A stretch of DNA of 64,000 nt from Streptomyces sp. Tue6028 (GTDB taxonomy: Bacteria > Actinomycetota > Actinomycetes > Streptomycetales > Streptomycetaceae), in NCBI RefSeq assembly GCF_002300165.1, contig NZ_MLCE01000009.1, positions 1-64,000 of the forward strand, written 5' to 3'. Position numbers and translations under genes: made by a program. Below, piece after piece: positions 47,548 through 56,344 of the stretch (its first letter is position 1; each line of letters starts with the position of its first letter). A model generated the notes under the pieces. It worked only from the letters and a program-made list of their open reading frames with translations. It did not search any database and was not told where the DNA came from.

Positions 47548-48582
47548 ATGACGCAGACATCCACCGCCGGGCCGGACACGCCGTCGCAGTCGGAACCGTC
47601 CTGGGGAGGGCCCGGCCGGGTGCGCCGGGCCCTTCGCACCGTCGCCGTCGTCTCCTGCGTGCCCTATCTGTCCCTCAAGATCGCCTGGGTGGCAGGAAGC
47701 CGTATCGGCATCCCTGAAGGCAGCTCGTTGCTGGACCACCGCGTCGGCATGGCCGTCGCCAACGGTCTGAGCGTGCTGCTCGACAGCGCGGTGATCGTGC
47801 TCGCGCTGCTGCTGACCCGGCCGTGGGGCCTGCGCGTCCCCGCCTGGCTGCTCGCCTTCCCCATGTGGGTGGCGACCGGCCTGCTCACGCCGATCATGAC
47901 CGGCTATCCGATGCAACTCCTCGTACGGCTCCTCGGCGGTTCGGGTCGCGAGCCGGCCGCCGCGGGCCGCGAACCGTTCCTGGACGAATGGGTCTTCGGC
48001 GTCGTCTACACCGGATTCATCGTGCAGGGCCTCACGCTGGGCACGCTGTTCGTGCTGTACGCGCGGGACCGCTGGGCCCATCTGTGGCGGGGCCGGGTCC
48101 GGGAGCTGTCCGCCGGTCCGGGCGACGCCGCCCGGCGGGCCACGGCGGTCGCCGCCGCCGTGCTCACGCTGTTCCCGCTCACCACGCATCTGGTGTGGGC
48201 CTGCGGCGGCACGTCGGGGCTGAGCGCCGGGCGGATCGCCGACCGGTCCGGCGACTTCCGGGTGCTGGAGGCGATGTACCTGGTCTATCTGCTGTGCACC
48301 GTCGCGGCCGCCTGGATGCTCGCCTTCCGGCGCGGCCGGGAGCTGCCCTTGGCCGTGCCGCTCGCCCTCGGCTGGGCCGGTTCCGGCGCGGTGGCGTGCT
48401 GGGGCGGCTGGATGTCGCTGGCGAGCCTGGGCGGTGGGGACGACGTCGCCGATCGCCCGACGGGCCTGATGAACCTCACCTACTCTGTGCAGATGATCGT
48501 CGGCGTGCTCGTGGTCACCCTCGGCGCCTCCTTCTTCGCGGAGCGGTCCGCTGCCGCCGGGCCACCCCGGCGTACCGCGTGA
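47548..48582 (+). CDS. Polytopic membrane protein upstream of a two-component system
   Basis: This 344-residue protein has about eight hydrophobic segments and no recognisable motif. After a 30-residue Ser/Pro/Gly-rich cytoplasmic head there are segments near VAVVSCVPYLSLKIAWVAG, LLDSAVIVLALLLTRPWG, LLAFPMWVATGLLTPIM and on to the end. GTGGAG lies close before the ATG at 47548. A GTG at 47539 is possible. It ends 10 bp before the histidine kinase gene, whose own first half is also membrane-embedded. It may be the sensor partner or the output target of that kinase. I do not recognise the family. Confidence 0.75.
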   Translation: MTQTSTAGPDTPSQSEPSWGGPGRVRRALRTVAVVSCVPYLSLKIAWVAGSRIGIPEGSSLLDHRVGMAVANGLSVLLDSAVIVLALLLTRPWGLRVPAWLLAFPMWVATGLLTPIMTGYPMQLLVRLLGGSGREPAAAGREPFLDEWVFGVVYTGFIVQGLTLGTLFVLYARDRWAHLWRGRVRELSAGPGDAARRATAVAAAVLTLFPLTTHLVWACGGTSGLSAGRIADRSGDFRVLEAMYLVYLLCTVAAAWMLAFRRGRELPLAVPLALGWAGSGAVACWGGWMSLASLGGGDDVADRPTGLMNLTYSVQMIVGVLVVTLGASFFAERSAAAGPPRRTA

Positions 48583-48592
48583 GGGGGACCGC

Positions 48593-49921
48593 GTGAGGGG
48601 GGCCGCCCGCTTCCTGTTCGGCCGGCGGGCCCGTCGGCGATGGGTCCACCTGATCCTCGGCGGCGCGCTCGCCATGCCGTACGTACTGGTCGGCGAGGTG
48701 ATCGTCGGGCCCGCCACCGGCGCGCGGCACGTGTTCGACTCGCTGCCGCTCCAACTCCTCTCGTTCGCCGTCGGGTTGCCGCTCGCCGCGATCACCGCGC
48801 TGTTCCCCCTGACCCGGCCGATGTCGGTGGCCGCGGTGCGCGCCCTGTGCGGCATCGACGGCGACGTGCTCGCCGAAGGACCCGCGCGGACCTGGGCGGG
48901 CCGTCGGCGGGCGGCGGGCTGGTTCACCCTGCACCTCGGGTTCGGCGGGATCATCAGCGGGATGTCGCTGGCCGTACCGCCGTTCGCGGCCGTCCTCATC
49001 GCGCTGCCCGCCGTCGCCCTGCTGCGCGATTCACGCCTGGGCCTGCCCGAAGTCCTCGACCACGGCTGGGCGTTGGCGCTCTCCCCGGTCGCCGGGACCG
49101 CCACGCTGATCGCGCTCGCGGCCTGCGCCGCCGGGTCCGCCGGGCTGCTGGCCCGCTGGGCGCCCCGGCTGCTCGGCCCCACACCCGAGGACCGGCTCGC
49201 GGCGGCCGAACGCCGGGCCGCCGACCTCGCCGTACGCAACCGCCTCGCCCGCGAGCTGCACGACTCGGTCGGCCACGCCCTCAGCGCGGTCACCCTCCAG
49301 GCGAGCGCCGCCCGCCGGGTCCTCGACACCGACCCGGACTTCGTCCGGGAGGCGCTCGCCGCCATCGAGGACACCACGCGGCGCACGGTCGGCGAACTGG
49401 ACACGGTCCTCGGCATGTTGAGGGAGGGCGACGACCGGGAGCGGCGGCCCGGCCCGGAAGCGGAGCCGGGGCGCGGCCTCAGGGAGCCCGCCACCCCCAC
49501 GCTCGACGCCGACCTCGACGGCCTGCTGCGCCGCACCCGCGCCGGTGGCCTGTGCGTCATGGCCGCCGTCGAGGTACGCCCGGAGACCCTGCCGCCACTG
49601 GTGTCCCGCGAGGCGTACCGCATCGTGCAGGAGGCACTGAGCAACGCGCTGAAGCACGCCGGTCCCGGCACCCGTGTCACGCTGCGGATCGCGCTCACCG
49701 GCGACGGGCCGCGCACCGAGCTGTGCATGACCGCCGAGAACCCGGTGGCCGCGGCGCTCCCCGCGCCCCGTCCCGGCGGCGGCCACGGTCTGCGCGGCAT
49801 CGCCGACCGTGCCCGCCTCCTCGGCGGCACGGCCGAGGCCGGCCCCGCCGGCGGGCTGTGGCGCCTGGCCGTGCGCCTGCCCGTAGGACCGCCCGCCGCG
49901 AGAACCGAGGAGCCCGCATGA
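48593..49921 (+). CDS. Sensor histidine kinase, NarL-partner type (HisKA_3)
   Basis: This 442-residue kinase has about six membrane helices in residues 15-200, followed by the dimerisation and phosphoacceptor helix (NRLARELHDSVGHALSAVTL, His223) of the HisKA_3 type, and a HATPase domain with the N box (EALSNALKHAGPGTRV) and the G box GHGLRGIADRARLLGG. GAGGGGG is seven bases before the GTG. There is no extracellular sensor domain, so it probably senses within the membrane or through its neighbour protein. It overlaps the response regulator gene (ATGA). Confidence 0.92.
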   Translation: MRGAARFLFGRRARRRWVHLILGGALAMPYVLVGEVIVGPATGARHVFDSLPLQLLSFAVGLPLAAITALFPLTRPMSVAAVRALCGIDGDVLAEGPARTWAGRRRAAGWFTLHLGFGGIISGMSLAVPPFAAVLIALPAVALLRDSRLGLPEVLDHGWALALSPVAGTATLIALAACAAGSAGLLARWAPRLLGPTPEDRLAAAERRAADLAVRNRLARELHDSVGHALSAVTLQASAARRVLDTDPDFVREALAAIEDTTRRTVGELDTVLGMLREGDDRERRPGPEAEPGRGLREPATPTLDADLDGLLRRTRAGGLCVMAAVEVRPETLPPLVSREAYRIVQEALSNALKHAGPGTRVTLRIALTGDGPRTELCMTAENPVAAALPAPRPGGGHGLRGIADRARLLGGTAEAGPAGGLWRLAVRLPVGPPAARTEEPA

Positions 49922-50592
49922 CCGGCCCGTCCCCCGGCACCGCCGCCCTGCGCATCGTCGTCGCCGACGACGAGCGCATGGTGCGCACCGCCCTGCGCGT
50001 GATCCTCGACGCCGAGCCCGGCCTGGAGGTGGTCGGCGAGGCGGCCACCGGCGCCGAGGCCGTGTCGGTCGTGCGGGAGCTGGCCCCGGACGTCGTGCTC
50101 ATGGACGTGCGGATGCCCGAGGTCGACGGCATCCGCGCCACCGAGCAGATCCTCGCGACGCTGCCGGACCCCCCGCGCGTCGTCGTCGTGACCACCTTCG
50201 AGAACGACGCCCACGTGTACGAGGCGCTGCGCGCCGGAGCCGCGGGCTTCCTGCTCAAGCGGGCCGACGCGGACGCGCTCGTGCAGGCCGTGCGGCTGGT
50301 GGCGCGCAGCGACACGCTGCTGTTCCCGTCGGCGGTGCGCGCGCTGGCCGCCGGGCACGCCCGGTCCCGTCCCGCGCCACCGCCGTGGGTGGCGAAGCTC
50401 ACCGCGCGGGAGGGCGACGTGCTGCGGCTGATGGCGACGGGGCTCACCAACGCCGAGATCGCCGCACGCATGGGAGTGGGTCCCGCCACGGTGAAGTCGC
50501 ACGTGGCGGCGGTGCTGGCGAAGACGGGGACGCGGGACCGCACCCAGGCGGTGATCGCCGCCTACGAGGCCGGCTTCATGAAGGACGGATGA
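49918..50592 (+). CDS. Response regulator, NarL/FixJ family
   Basis: This 224-residue regulator has a receiver domain (phosphoacceptor Asp63 in DVVLMDVRMPEVDG, acidic pair VADDE, Thr/Lys positions in VVTTFENDA and FLLKRADADALV) and a C-terminal LuxR-type HTH (LTAREGDVLRLMATGLTNAEIAARM, then VGPATVKSHVAAVLAKTG). Its ATG overlaps the kinase stop, so the pair is made together. Targets may include the adjacent membrane protein or the penicillin-binding protein gene 55 bp downstream. Confidence 0.93.
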   Translation: MTGPSPGTAALRIVVADDERMVRTALRVILDAEPGLEVVGEAATGAEAVSVVRELAPDVVLMDVRMPEVDGIRATEQILATLPDPPRVVVVTTFENDAHVYEALRAGAAGFLLKRADADALVQAVRLVARSDTLLFPSAVRALAAGHARSRPAPPPWVAKLTAREGDVLRLMATGLTNAEIAARMGVGPATVKSHVAAVLAKTGTRDRTQAVIAAYEAGFMKDG

Positions 50593-50647
50593 GAAACCGG
50601 GGCGGAAGGGAACGATCCGCCCTCCCCCACTCGTCCTCCTGAGCGGG

Positions 50648-52099
50648 ATGAACAAGACGATCAGGCGGGCCGCCGTCTTCTCTCTGCTGCTCGTGCTCGC
50701 CCTGCTGGTCAGGGCGACCTGGGTGCAGTTCTACGACGGCAAGGCGCTCGCGGAAGACAAGGACAACCGGCGGAACGCGATCTCGCTGTACGCGAACCCG
50801 CTCGGGGACATCATCGTGGCCGGCGACGCGATCACCGGTTCCGCGCCGACGAAGGGCGGCGACCTCAAGTACAAGCGGACGTACAAGGACGGCAGCCTGT
50901 ACGCGGCGGTCACCGGGTACAGCTCGCAGGTGTACGGGGCGACCCAGCTGGAGGGCATCTACCGGGACCTGCTGGACGGCACGGACACCCAGCTGAAGAA
51001 CCCGCTGGACGCGCTCACCAACAAGCACGCCGACCCGGGTGACGTGATCACGACGATCGACCCGGACGTGCAGAAGGCGGTGTACGACGCGCTCGGCGAC
51101 AAGAAGGGCGGAGCCGTCGTGATCGACCCCAAGACGGGCAAGATCCTCGCGGCCGTCTCCACACCGTCGTACGACCCGACGACGATCTCCGCGGGCAACG
51201 ACAGCGTCTGGCAGAAGCTGAAGAAGGACGCCGACAAGCCGCTGGTCAACCGCGCGCTCCGGCAGCCGCTGCCGCCGGGCTCGACGTTCAAGCTGGTCGT
51301 CGCGGCCGCCGCGCTGGAGGACGGGCTGTACTCGGACGTGGACGCGAAAACGGACAGTCCCGACCCGTACACGCTGCCGGGCACGAGCCGCGTCCTGAAG
51401 AACGAGAACACCTCGGCCCCCTGCGAGGACGCCTCCATCCGCGTCGCGCTCCAGTACTCCTGCAACAACGTCTTCGCGAAGATGGCCGTCGACCTGGGCC
51501 AGGACAAGGTCAGGGCGATGGCGGAGAAGTTCGGCTTCAACGACGAGGAGCAGGACGTGCCGGTGCGGGCCTACGCCAGCGTGTACCCCTCGGGCATGGA
51601 CAGGTCCTCGACGGCGCTGACCGGCATCGGCCAGTTCGACGTGACGGCGACGCCGCTCCAGATGGCCATGGTGTCCGCCGCGATCGCCAACGACGGCAAG
51701 CTCGTCTCGCCGCACATGGTGGCGCAGACCAGCGACGCCGACGGGAACGTCCTGAGGAACTACGACGACAACACGCGGACGAAGGAGATCGTCAGCTCGT
51801 CCACGGCGCAGCAGCTCCAGTCGGCGATGCAGACGGTCGTCGAGGACGGCACGGGCACGAACGCCAGGATCTCGGGCGCGACCGTGGGCGGCAAGACCGG
51901 CACGGCCCAGCACGGCGAGAACAACAGCGAGACGCCCTACGCCTGGTTCACGTCGTACGCGAAGTCCGACTCCACCGGCAAGGAGGTCGCCGTCGCGGTG
52001 ATGGTCGAGCAGTCCGACGCGGCCCGTTCCGAGGTCAGCGGCAACGGCCTGGCGGCGCCGGTCGCGAAGGCCGCGATGCGGGCCGCGCTGAAGGGCTGA
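50648..52099 (+). CDS. Class B penicillin-binding protein (PbpA-like transpeptidase)
   Basis: This 483-residue protein has one N-terminal membrane anchor (residues ~7-25), a small non-penicillin-binding domain and a transpeptidase domain with the active-site motifs SxxK (Ser212-Thr-Phe-Lys215 in PPGSTFKLV), SxN (Ser271-Cys-Asn273 in YSCNN) and KTG (Lys416 in GGKTGTAQH). These enzymes cross-link peptidoglycan outside the membrane and are beta-lactam targets. Actinobacteria carry several PbpA homologues, often sporulation-linked. The gene follows the two-component genes by 55 bp and may be under their control. A strong two-way terminator follows. Confidence 0.93.
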   Translation: MNKTIRRAAVFSLLLVLALLVRATWVQFYDGKALAEDKDNRRNAISLYANPLGDIIVAGDAITGSAPTKGGDLKYKRTYKDGSLYAAVTGYSSQVYGATQLEGIYRDLLDGTDTQLKNPLDALTNKHADPGDVITTIDPDVQKAVYDALGDKKGGAVVIDPKTGKILAAVSTPSYDPTTISAGNDSVWQKLKKDADKPLVNRALRQPLPPGSTFKLVVAAAALEDGLYSDVDAKTDSPDPYTLPGTSRVLKNENTSAPCEDASIRVALQYSCNNVFAKMAVDLGQDKVRAMAEKFGFNDEEQDVPVRAYASVYPSGMDRSSTALTGIGQFDVTATPLQMAMVSAAIANDGKLVSPHMVAQTSDADGNVLRNYDDNTRTKEIVSSSTAQQLQSAMQTVVEDGTGTNARISGATVGGKTGTAQHGENNSETPYAWFTSYAKSDSTGKEVAVAVMVEQSDAARSEVSGNGLAAPVAKAAMRAALKG

Positions 52100-52111
52100 G
52101 CGCCACCCGCC

Positions 52112-52147
52112 GAGGGCCCCGCACCCCCGTCCGGGTGCGGGGCCCTC
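52112..52147. terminator. Bidirectional terminator between the penicillin-binding protein and purine permease genes
   Basis: GAGGGCCCCGCACCC (52112-52126) pairs perfectly with GGGTGCGGGGCCCTC (52133-52147) over 15 bp with a 6-nt loop. It lies 12 bases from one stop and 4 bases from the other. Confidence 0.9.
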
Positions 52148-52151
52148 GTCT

Positions 52152-53603
52152 TCACTTCACGCCCAGGATCTGCTCGATCGGGTCGATCGCGAAGTACACG
52201 AGGAACAGTGCCGAGGAGGCCCACAGCAGCCAGTGGACCTCCTTCGCCTTGCCGAGGACCGTCCTGATCAGGACGTAGGCCAGGAAGCCCGCGCCGATGC
52301 CGTTCGTGATCGAGTAGGTGAACGGCATCACGGCGATGGTCAGGAAGGCGGGGATGGCGATCTCGTACCTGTCCCAGTCGATGTGCTTGACCTGGGTCAT
52401 CATCAGGAAGCCGACCGCGACGAGCGCGGGCGCGGCGGCCTGCAGCGGGACGATCGTGAGCAGCGGGGTCAGGAACAGCGCGAGCGCGAAGAGCCCGCCG
52501 GTGACCAGGTTCGCGAAGCCGGTACGGGCTCCCTCGCCCACGCCCGCCGCCGACTCGATGTACGAGGTCGAGGAGGAGGCCGAGGCGGCACCGCCTGCCA
52601 CCGCGGCGGCGCCGTCGATGAGCAGGACCCGGCCGAGGTTCGGCACCTTGCCCTCCTCGTCCAGCAGGCCGGCCTCGGCGCTGATGCCGACGACGGTGCC
52701 CATCGTGTCGAAGAAGTCGGACAGGACGAGCGTGAAGATCAGCAGGACGACCGTGATCGCGCCGGTCTCGCCGAAGGCACCGAACAGGCTGAAGTGACCG
52801 AGCAGCCCGAAGTCCGGTGAGGCCACCACGTCGTCGGGGAGCTTCGGCGTGGTCAGTCCCCAGCTCTTGATGTCGGCCGCGGAGTTGATGACGATCGCCA
52901 CGATCGTCATGGTCACGATGCTGATCAGGATCGCGCCCTTGACCTTGCGGGCGAGCAGTCCGATGGTCAGCAGCACGCCGAGACAGAAGACCAGGACCGG
53001 CCAGCCGGTCAGCGTGCCGGTGCCGCCGAGCTGCACCGGGACCGTGGTGCTCGCGACGTCCGGGATGCGGGTGACGAACCCGGCGTCGACGAAGCCGATG
53101 AAGGCGATGAACAGACCGATGCCGACACTGATCGCCTGCTTCAGCGGTTGCGGAATGGCGTGCATGACCGCTTCACGCAGGCCCGTCACCACCAGTACGC
53201 AGATCAGCAGGCCCTCCAGGACGATCAGGCCCATCGCGTCGTCCCAGCTCATCAGCGGGGCGATCTGGAAGGCGACGACCGCGTTGAGGCCGAGGCCCGC
53301 GGCGAGTGCGAGCGGGAGGTTGCCGCCGAGGCCCATGACGACGGTCATGACGGCGGCCACCAGGGCGGTGGCGGTGGTCAGTTGGACGGCGTCGAGCTGG
53401 TGGCCGAACTTGTCCTTGGCGCTGCCCAGAATGATCGGGTTCAGGACAAGGATGTAGGCCATCGTGAAGAACGTGGCGAAGCCGCCGCGTATCTCCCGGC
53501 CGAAGGTGGAGCCCCTGGCGGATATCTTGAAGAACCCGTCGACGCTGTTCGCCGCGGGGGGCGCGGCACTTGGCCGGTCGGCCACCTTCTGGGATTCGGA
53601 CAT
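52152..53603 (-). CDS. NCS2 family purine permease (AzgA/guanine-hypoxanthine type)
   Basis: This 483-residue membrane protein has 12-14 helices. Family marks are ATFFTMAYILVLNPIILG near the start, NLPLALAAGLGLNAVVAFQI (the conserved ALGLNA-like stretch), SDFFDTMGTVVGISAEAGLLD and the ESAAGVGEGARTGFANLVTG loop. AzgA-type members import adenine, guanine or hypoxanthine with protons. The start MSESQKVADRP at 53603 has GAGGAG upstream. The frame to 53669 is an extension without a site. It is divergent from the SigE-type sigma gene. Confidence 0.92.
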   Translation of the reverse strand: MSESQKVADRPSAAPPAANSVDGFFKISARGSTFGREIRGGFATFFTMAYILVLNPIILGSAKDKFGHQLDAVQLTTATALVAAVMTVVMGLGGNLPLALAAGLGLNAVVAFQIAPLMSWDDAMGLIVLEGLLICVLVVTGLREAVMHAIPQPLKQAISVGIGLFIAFIGFVDAGFVTRIPDVASTTVPVQLGGTGTLTGWPVLVFCLGVLLTIGLLARKVKGAILISIVTMTIVAIVINSAADIKSWGLTTPKLPDDVVASPDFGLLGHFSLFGAFGETGAITVVLLIFTLVLSDFFDTMGTVVGISAEAGLLDEEGKVPNLGRVLLIDGAAAVAGGAASASSSTSYIESAAGVGEGARTGFANLVTGGLFALALFLTPLLTIVPLQAAAPALVAVGFLMMTQVKHIDWDRYEIAIPAFLTIAVMPFTYSITNGIGAGFLAYVLIRTVLGKAKEVHWLLWASSALFLVYFAIDPIEQILGVK

Positions 53604-53859
53604 GGCGTTGCTCCTCGATGCCTGCGTGCTGGGTGTGCGGATGCTGGCTGGATTGTTCCCGCGTCGCACCGGTTTCAGGTTTTCTCCGTGTTACGGAATC
53701 GAGTTCGGCCCGCCATACGGCGTTCGAAGCTCCGTACGGACGCTGATACGCTCTCGCATCCCGCCCCACGGACACGCCACTTCGTCACGGGTGGCACACG
53801 GGGCCGCATGACCACGCACCTGCACCGGTGCCCCAAGCCGCAGCAAGGAGAGGTCACCC

Positions 53860-54426
53860 GTGGGCACGGTCCTCGACGACGACGCCTCCGTGGAGTTCCA
53901 CGCCTTCTTCGAGCGGCACTACGCCGAACTCTCCCGTCTCGCCGCCCTGTTGACGGGCGAACCGGACGTCGCGGACGATCTGGCGGCGGACGCGCTGCTC
54001 GCCCTGTGGCACCGCTGGGACCGGGTGCGCGCGGCGGACCACCCGGTGGCGTACGCGCGCGGTGTGGTCGCCAATCTCGCCCGCAGCCGCATCCGCAGCG
54101 CGGTGCGCGAGCGGCGGCGGATCACGCTCTTCTGGTCGAGCCGTGAGGACAGGGCCGAGAACCCCGATGTGCCGGGTGCGATCGACGTCCAGGAGGCGCT
54201 GCGCAGACTGCCGTTCCGCAAGCGGGCGTGCGTCGTGCTGCGGCACGCGTTCGACCTCTCGGAGAAGGACACGGCCCTCGCCCTCGGTGTGTCCGTGGGT
54301 ACGGTGAAGAGCCAGACCTCGAAGGGCATGGCGGAACTGAAGCGGCTCCTCGGCACCGACGGGACGCCGGTGCGGGTGCATGCGGGAGCGCTGCCCGCGG
54401 GTGGAGCCGGAGGATCGGACCGATGA
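53860..54426 (+). CDS. SigE-family ECF sigma factor
   Basis: This 188-residue protein of the actinobacterial SigE/SigM-type group has region 2 at residues ~10-85 (FFERHYAELSRLAALLTGEPDVADDLAADALLALW-like segment, then VAYARGVVANLARSRIR) and region 4 at ~105-160 (LPFRKRACVVLRHAFDLSEK, LGVSVGTVKSQTSKGMAELK). AAGGAGAG lies nine bases before the GTG. The last 20 residues are Gly/Ala-rich. Its stop overlaps the start of the next gene, which probably encodes its membrane regulator. The stimulus is unknown. Confidence 0.92.
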   Translation: MGTVLDDDASVEFHAFFERHYAELSRLAALLTGEPDVADDLAADALLALWHRWDRVRAADHPVAYARGVVANLARSRIRSAVRERRRITLFWSSREDRAENPDVPGAIDVQEALRRLPFRKRACVVLRHAFDLSEKDTALALGVSVGTVKSQTSKGMAELKRLLGTDGTPVRVHAGALPAGGAGGSDR

Positions 54427-55181
54427 GGAAGGCGCGGGACGTGCACGACGAGCTGCGTGCCGGGCTGCGGGATGCCGTCGAGGCGCACGAGCCCGACCGC
54501 GCGCGCATCCTGGCCCGGGTGGAGCGCGGCATGGCGGGCGCTCGGGAGCGGCGGCCCGCACGGCGCGGGGCAGGCACGCCCCTGTTCGGCTGGGTCCGGG
54601 TCATGGGTGCCACGGCGGCCGTCGCCGGAGTCCTCGCGGCGGGCGGTTACGCGGTCGCCTCGGCCGTGCGGGACGGGACACCGCAGCAGACCGTCGCGGT
54701 CTCGCCGACCCCCGAACCGTCGCCGGACACGACGGGCCGCCCGCCGGCCACCGGCAGCGAGGACGGTCCGCTGTGGTCCGACGGCTCGGTCGACCCGCAC
54801 AGCAACGACTTCTGGGCGCAGAGCAGTGTGACGGTGAGGACGAGCCGGCAACTGACGTCCCTCACGGTCCGGTTGAGGATCCGGCAGACCGGTGGGGTGA
54901 GCGACACGGGCGCCTGGCGGTCCCTGCCCGAGGACGACTTCACGACCACGGTCCGGGAGCGGGACGGCTTCCTCGTCTACACCTGGGTGCTGAAGCCGGG
55001 GCGTACGGTCTGGCCCGGCGAGTGGGTCTTCGCGGGACAGTACGACCACGAGCGCGGCGGCCGGGACGCGAAGGACGACCGGTACACGGCCACGGCAGTG
55101 ACGGACGGCGAACGGTCCGTCGTCGCGGGTGACTTCGCGGTCCACGCGGACGACGGCACGGTGTCCGACGGCACCTCGTGA
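54423..55181 (+). CDS. Single-pass membrane protein coupled to the sigma factor (putative anti-sigma)
   Basis: This 252-residue protein has a charged cytoplasmic part (residues 1-55, rich in Arg and Glu), one membrane helix at ~58-82 (VMGATAAVAGVLAAGGYAVASAV), a Thr/Pro linker and an extracytoplasmic beta-rich domain (~110-252). It lacks the HxxxCxxC zinc-finger pattern and has no Cys at all. The ATGA overlap with the sigma gene and its shape make it a good candidate for the sigma factor's anchor or signal sensor. The family is otherwise unrecognised. Confidence 0.75.
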   Translation: MRKARDVHDELRAGLRDAVEAHEPDRARILARVERGMAGARERRPARRGAGTPLFGWVRVMGATAAVAGVLAAGGYAVASAVRDGTPQQTVAVSPTPEPSPDTTGRPPATGSEDGPLWSDGSVDPHSNDFWAQSSVTVRTSRQLTSLTVRLRIRQTGGVSDTGAWRSLPEDDFTTTVRERDGFLVYTWVLKPGRTVWPGEWVFAGQYDHERGGRDAKDDRYTATAVTDGERSVVAGDFAVHADDGTVSDGTS

Positions 55182-55384
55182 TCCCGCCCCGCAGGACGCG
55201 GCAACGCTTTTCCCGTGGGGGGCGACCCAAAGACGCGAAGGTCTCCTCGCCGTCCGAGGAACTCGCTTCGCGACGGCACGACGTCACTTACGAATGGATT
55301 GCCGGGGGAAACAACCGGACGTTCGATTCCGGCGTCCTTTCCTTTGCACGGACCTGCTGGCCTGAGCCCCCCTCGGTCAGCAGA

Positions 55385-55420
55385 GAACGCCCCCGCCGGT
55401 GACGACCGGCGGGGGCGTTC
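55385..55420 (-). terminator. Strong terminator of the acid phosphatase gene
   Basis: GAACGCCCCCGCCGGT (55385-55400) pairs perfectly with ACCGGCGGGGGCGTTC (55405-55420): a 16-bp stem with a GACG loop, 15 bases past the phosphatase stop. It can also stop rightward transcripts from the sigma operon. The remaining 203 bp back to the sigma operon hold no gene I can support. Confidence 0.9.
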
Positions 55421-55435
55421 GTCTCCCGGGAGGGC

Positions 55436-56227
55436 TCAGCTCACGAAGTACGTCGGGTTCGGGAGCTTGTACGTCCTGTCGGCGTAGCCGCCGTCGAGGT
55501 CGGAGTACTGGTCGCCGAAGTTGGCGACGATCTCGTACCCGAGGGACTCGATGTGCTTGCGGGTGCCGGACTTGTACTGCACGGTCGTGCAGTTCCAGGC
55601 GGTGGCCGTGGCACAGTCACTCAGGTAGGCGGGCGGGTTGGCCGCGTCCTTGAGGAACATGTGGTCGGCGTCGAGGTTGACGTCGGCGCCGACCTTCTTG
55701 AGGTTCTTGACGGCGTCGGCGCGCTGCGACTCCTTTAGGCCCGAGTTGTAGAAGACCTCGACGCCCTTGGACCGCGCGTACTCGACGAGTGCCGGGGTGC
55801 CGAAGACGGCCGGGCGGTCGGCCTGGGCGACGTACGCGGCCCAGGATGCCGAGTTGTAGGTGTAGTTGGTCTTCTTCTCGTAGTCGAGGGAGAGCAGCAG
55901 CGTGTCGTCGATGTCGAAGACGACCGCGGGCTTCTCGCCGTGGTGGCGGGCCTTGTGCGCCGCCTTGTCGATGTAGCGCTCGGCGTCGGACTCGATGCGC
56001 GCCAGGTCCTTGGCGTACGGGCTGTCCGGGGAGGCCTGGTACACGCCGTTGCCGTCGAGCGTCGTGCCGTAGTAGGTGTCGATGTCCTTGACCAGGACCC
56101 CGATGTTGTAGGGCTCGTGGGTCGAGTTCGCGGTCGACTGGCCGGCGGTGGCCGCACCGGCGCCGTACAGGGCGGCGCCGGCGACGGCACAGGCGGCGGC
56201 GATGGCCGCGATGCGTGGCTTATGCAT
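55436..56227 (-). CDS. Secreted HAD-type acid phosphatase (class B/III)
   Basis: This 263-residue protein has a signal peptide (residues 1-~28, ending in ATAG) and a HAD phosphatase domain of the secreted acid phosphatase group. The nucleophile motif is VVFDIDDTLLLS (Asp105 and Asp107), motif II is VFYNSGLKESQ and motif IV ends in NFGDQYSDLDGG. A Cys pair in the DCATATAWNC segment may form a disulfide in the mature protein. It should release phosphate from organic esters outside the cell. No PHO box was found in the short upstream gap. The ribosome site is weak. Confidence 0.9.
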   Translation of the reverse strand: MHKPRIAAIAAACAVAGAALYGAGAATAGQSTANSTHEPYNIGVLVKDIDTYYGTTLDGNGVYQASPDSPYAKDLARIESDAERYIDKAAHKARHHGEKPAVVFDIDDTLLLSLDYEKKTNYTYNSASWAAYVAQADRPAVFGTPALVEYARSKGVEVFYNSGLKESQRADAVKNLKKVGADVNLDADHMFLKDAANPPAYLSDCATATAWNCTTVQYKSGTRKHIESLGYEIVANFGDQYSDLDGGYADRTYKLPNPTYFVS

Positions 56228-56263
56228 GACAGGTTTCTACGCGCGTCACCCAGGGGAACGCGA

Positions 56264-56305
56264 GGCCCGTTGCCCGATCGATACATACTCCACAGGCAAC
56301 GGGCC
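56264..56305. repeat. 11-bp inverted repeat with a 20-nt AT-rich loop
   Basis: GGCCCGTTGCC (56264-56274) is matched exactly by GGCAACGGGCC (56295-56305). The 20-nt centre CGATCGATACATACTCCACA is much less GC-rich than its surroundings. It lies between the acid phosphatase start and the pectinesterase stop. It may be the pectinesterase terminator or frame a phosphatase promoter. Confidence 0.6.
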
Positions 56306-56344
56306 CCGGCGGCACCGAAGTACCCGGCGCCGGCGGTCGACGGA

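Noticed and set aside
47401..50655. 1084-codon minus-strand frame
   Set aside because: Antisense shadow of the membrane protein, kinase and regulator genes, which have motifs and ribosome sites on the plus strand.
53713..53739. CCATACGG and CCGTACGG flanking GTTCGAAGC before the sigma gene, considered as an operator
   Set aside because: Symmetry is imperfect and CGTACG-type words are frequent in this genome. Too weak to list as a site.
55178..55402. Short frames of 74-90 codons between the sigma operon and the acid phosphatase
   Set aside because: No ribosome site, no codon bias and no recognisable motif. They run into the terminator stem at 55385.
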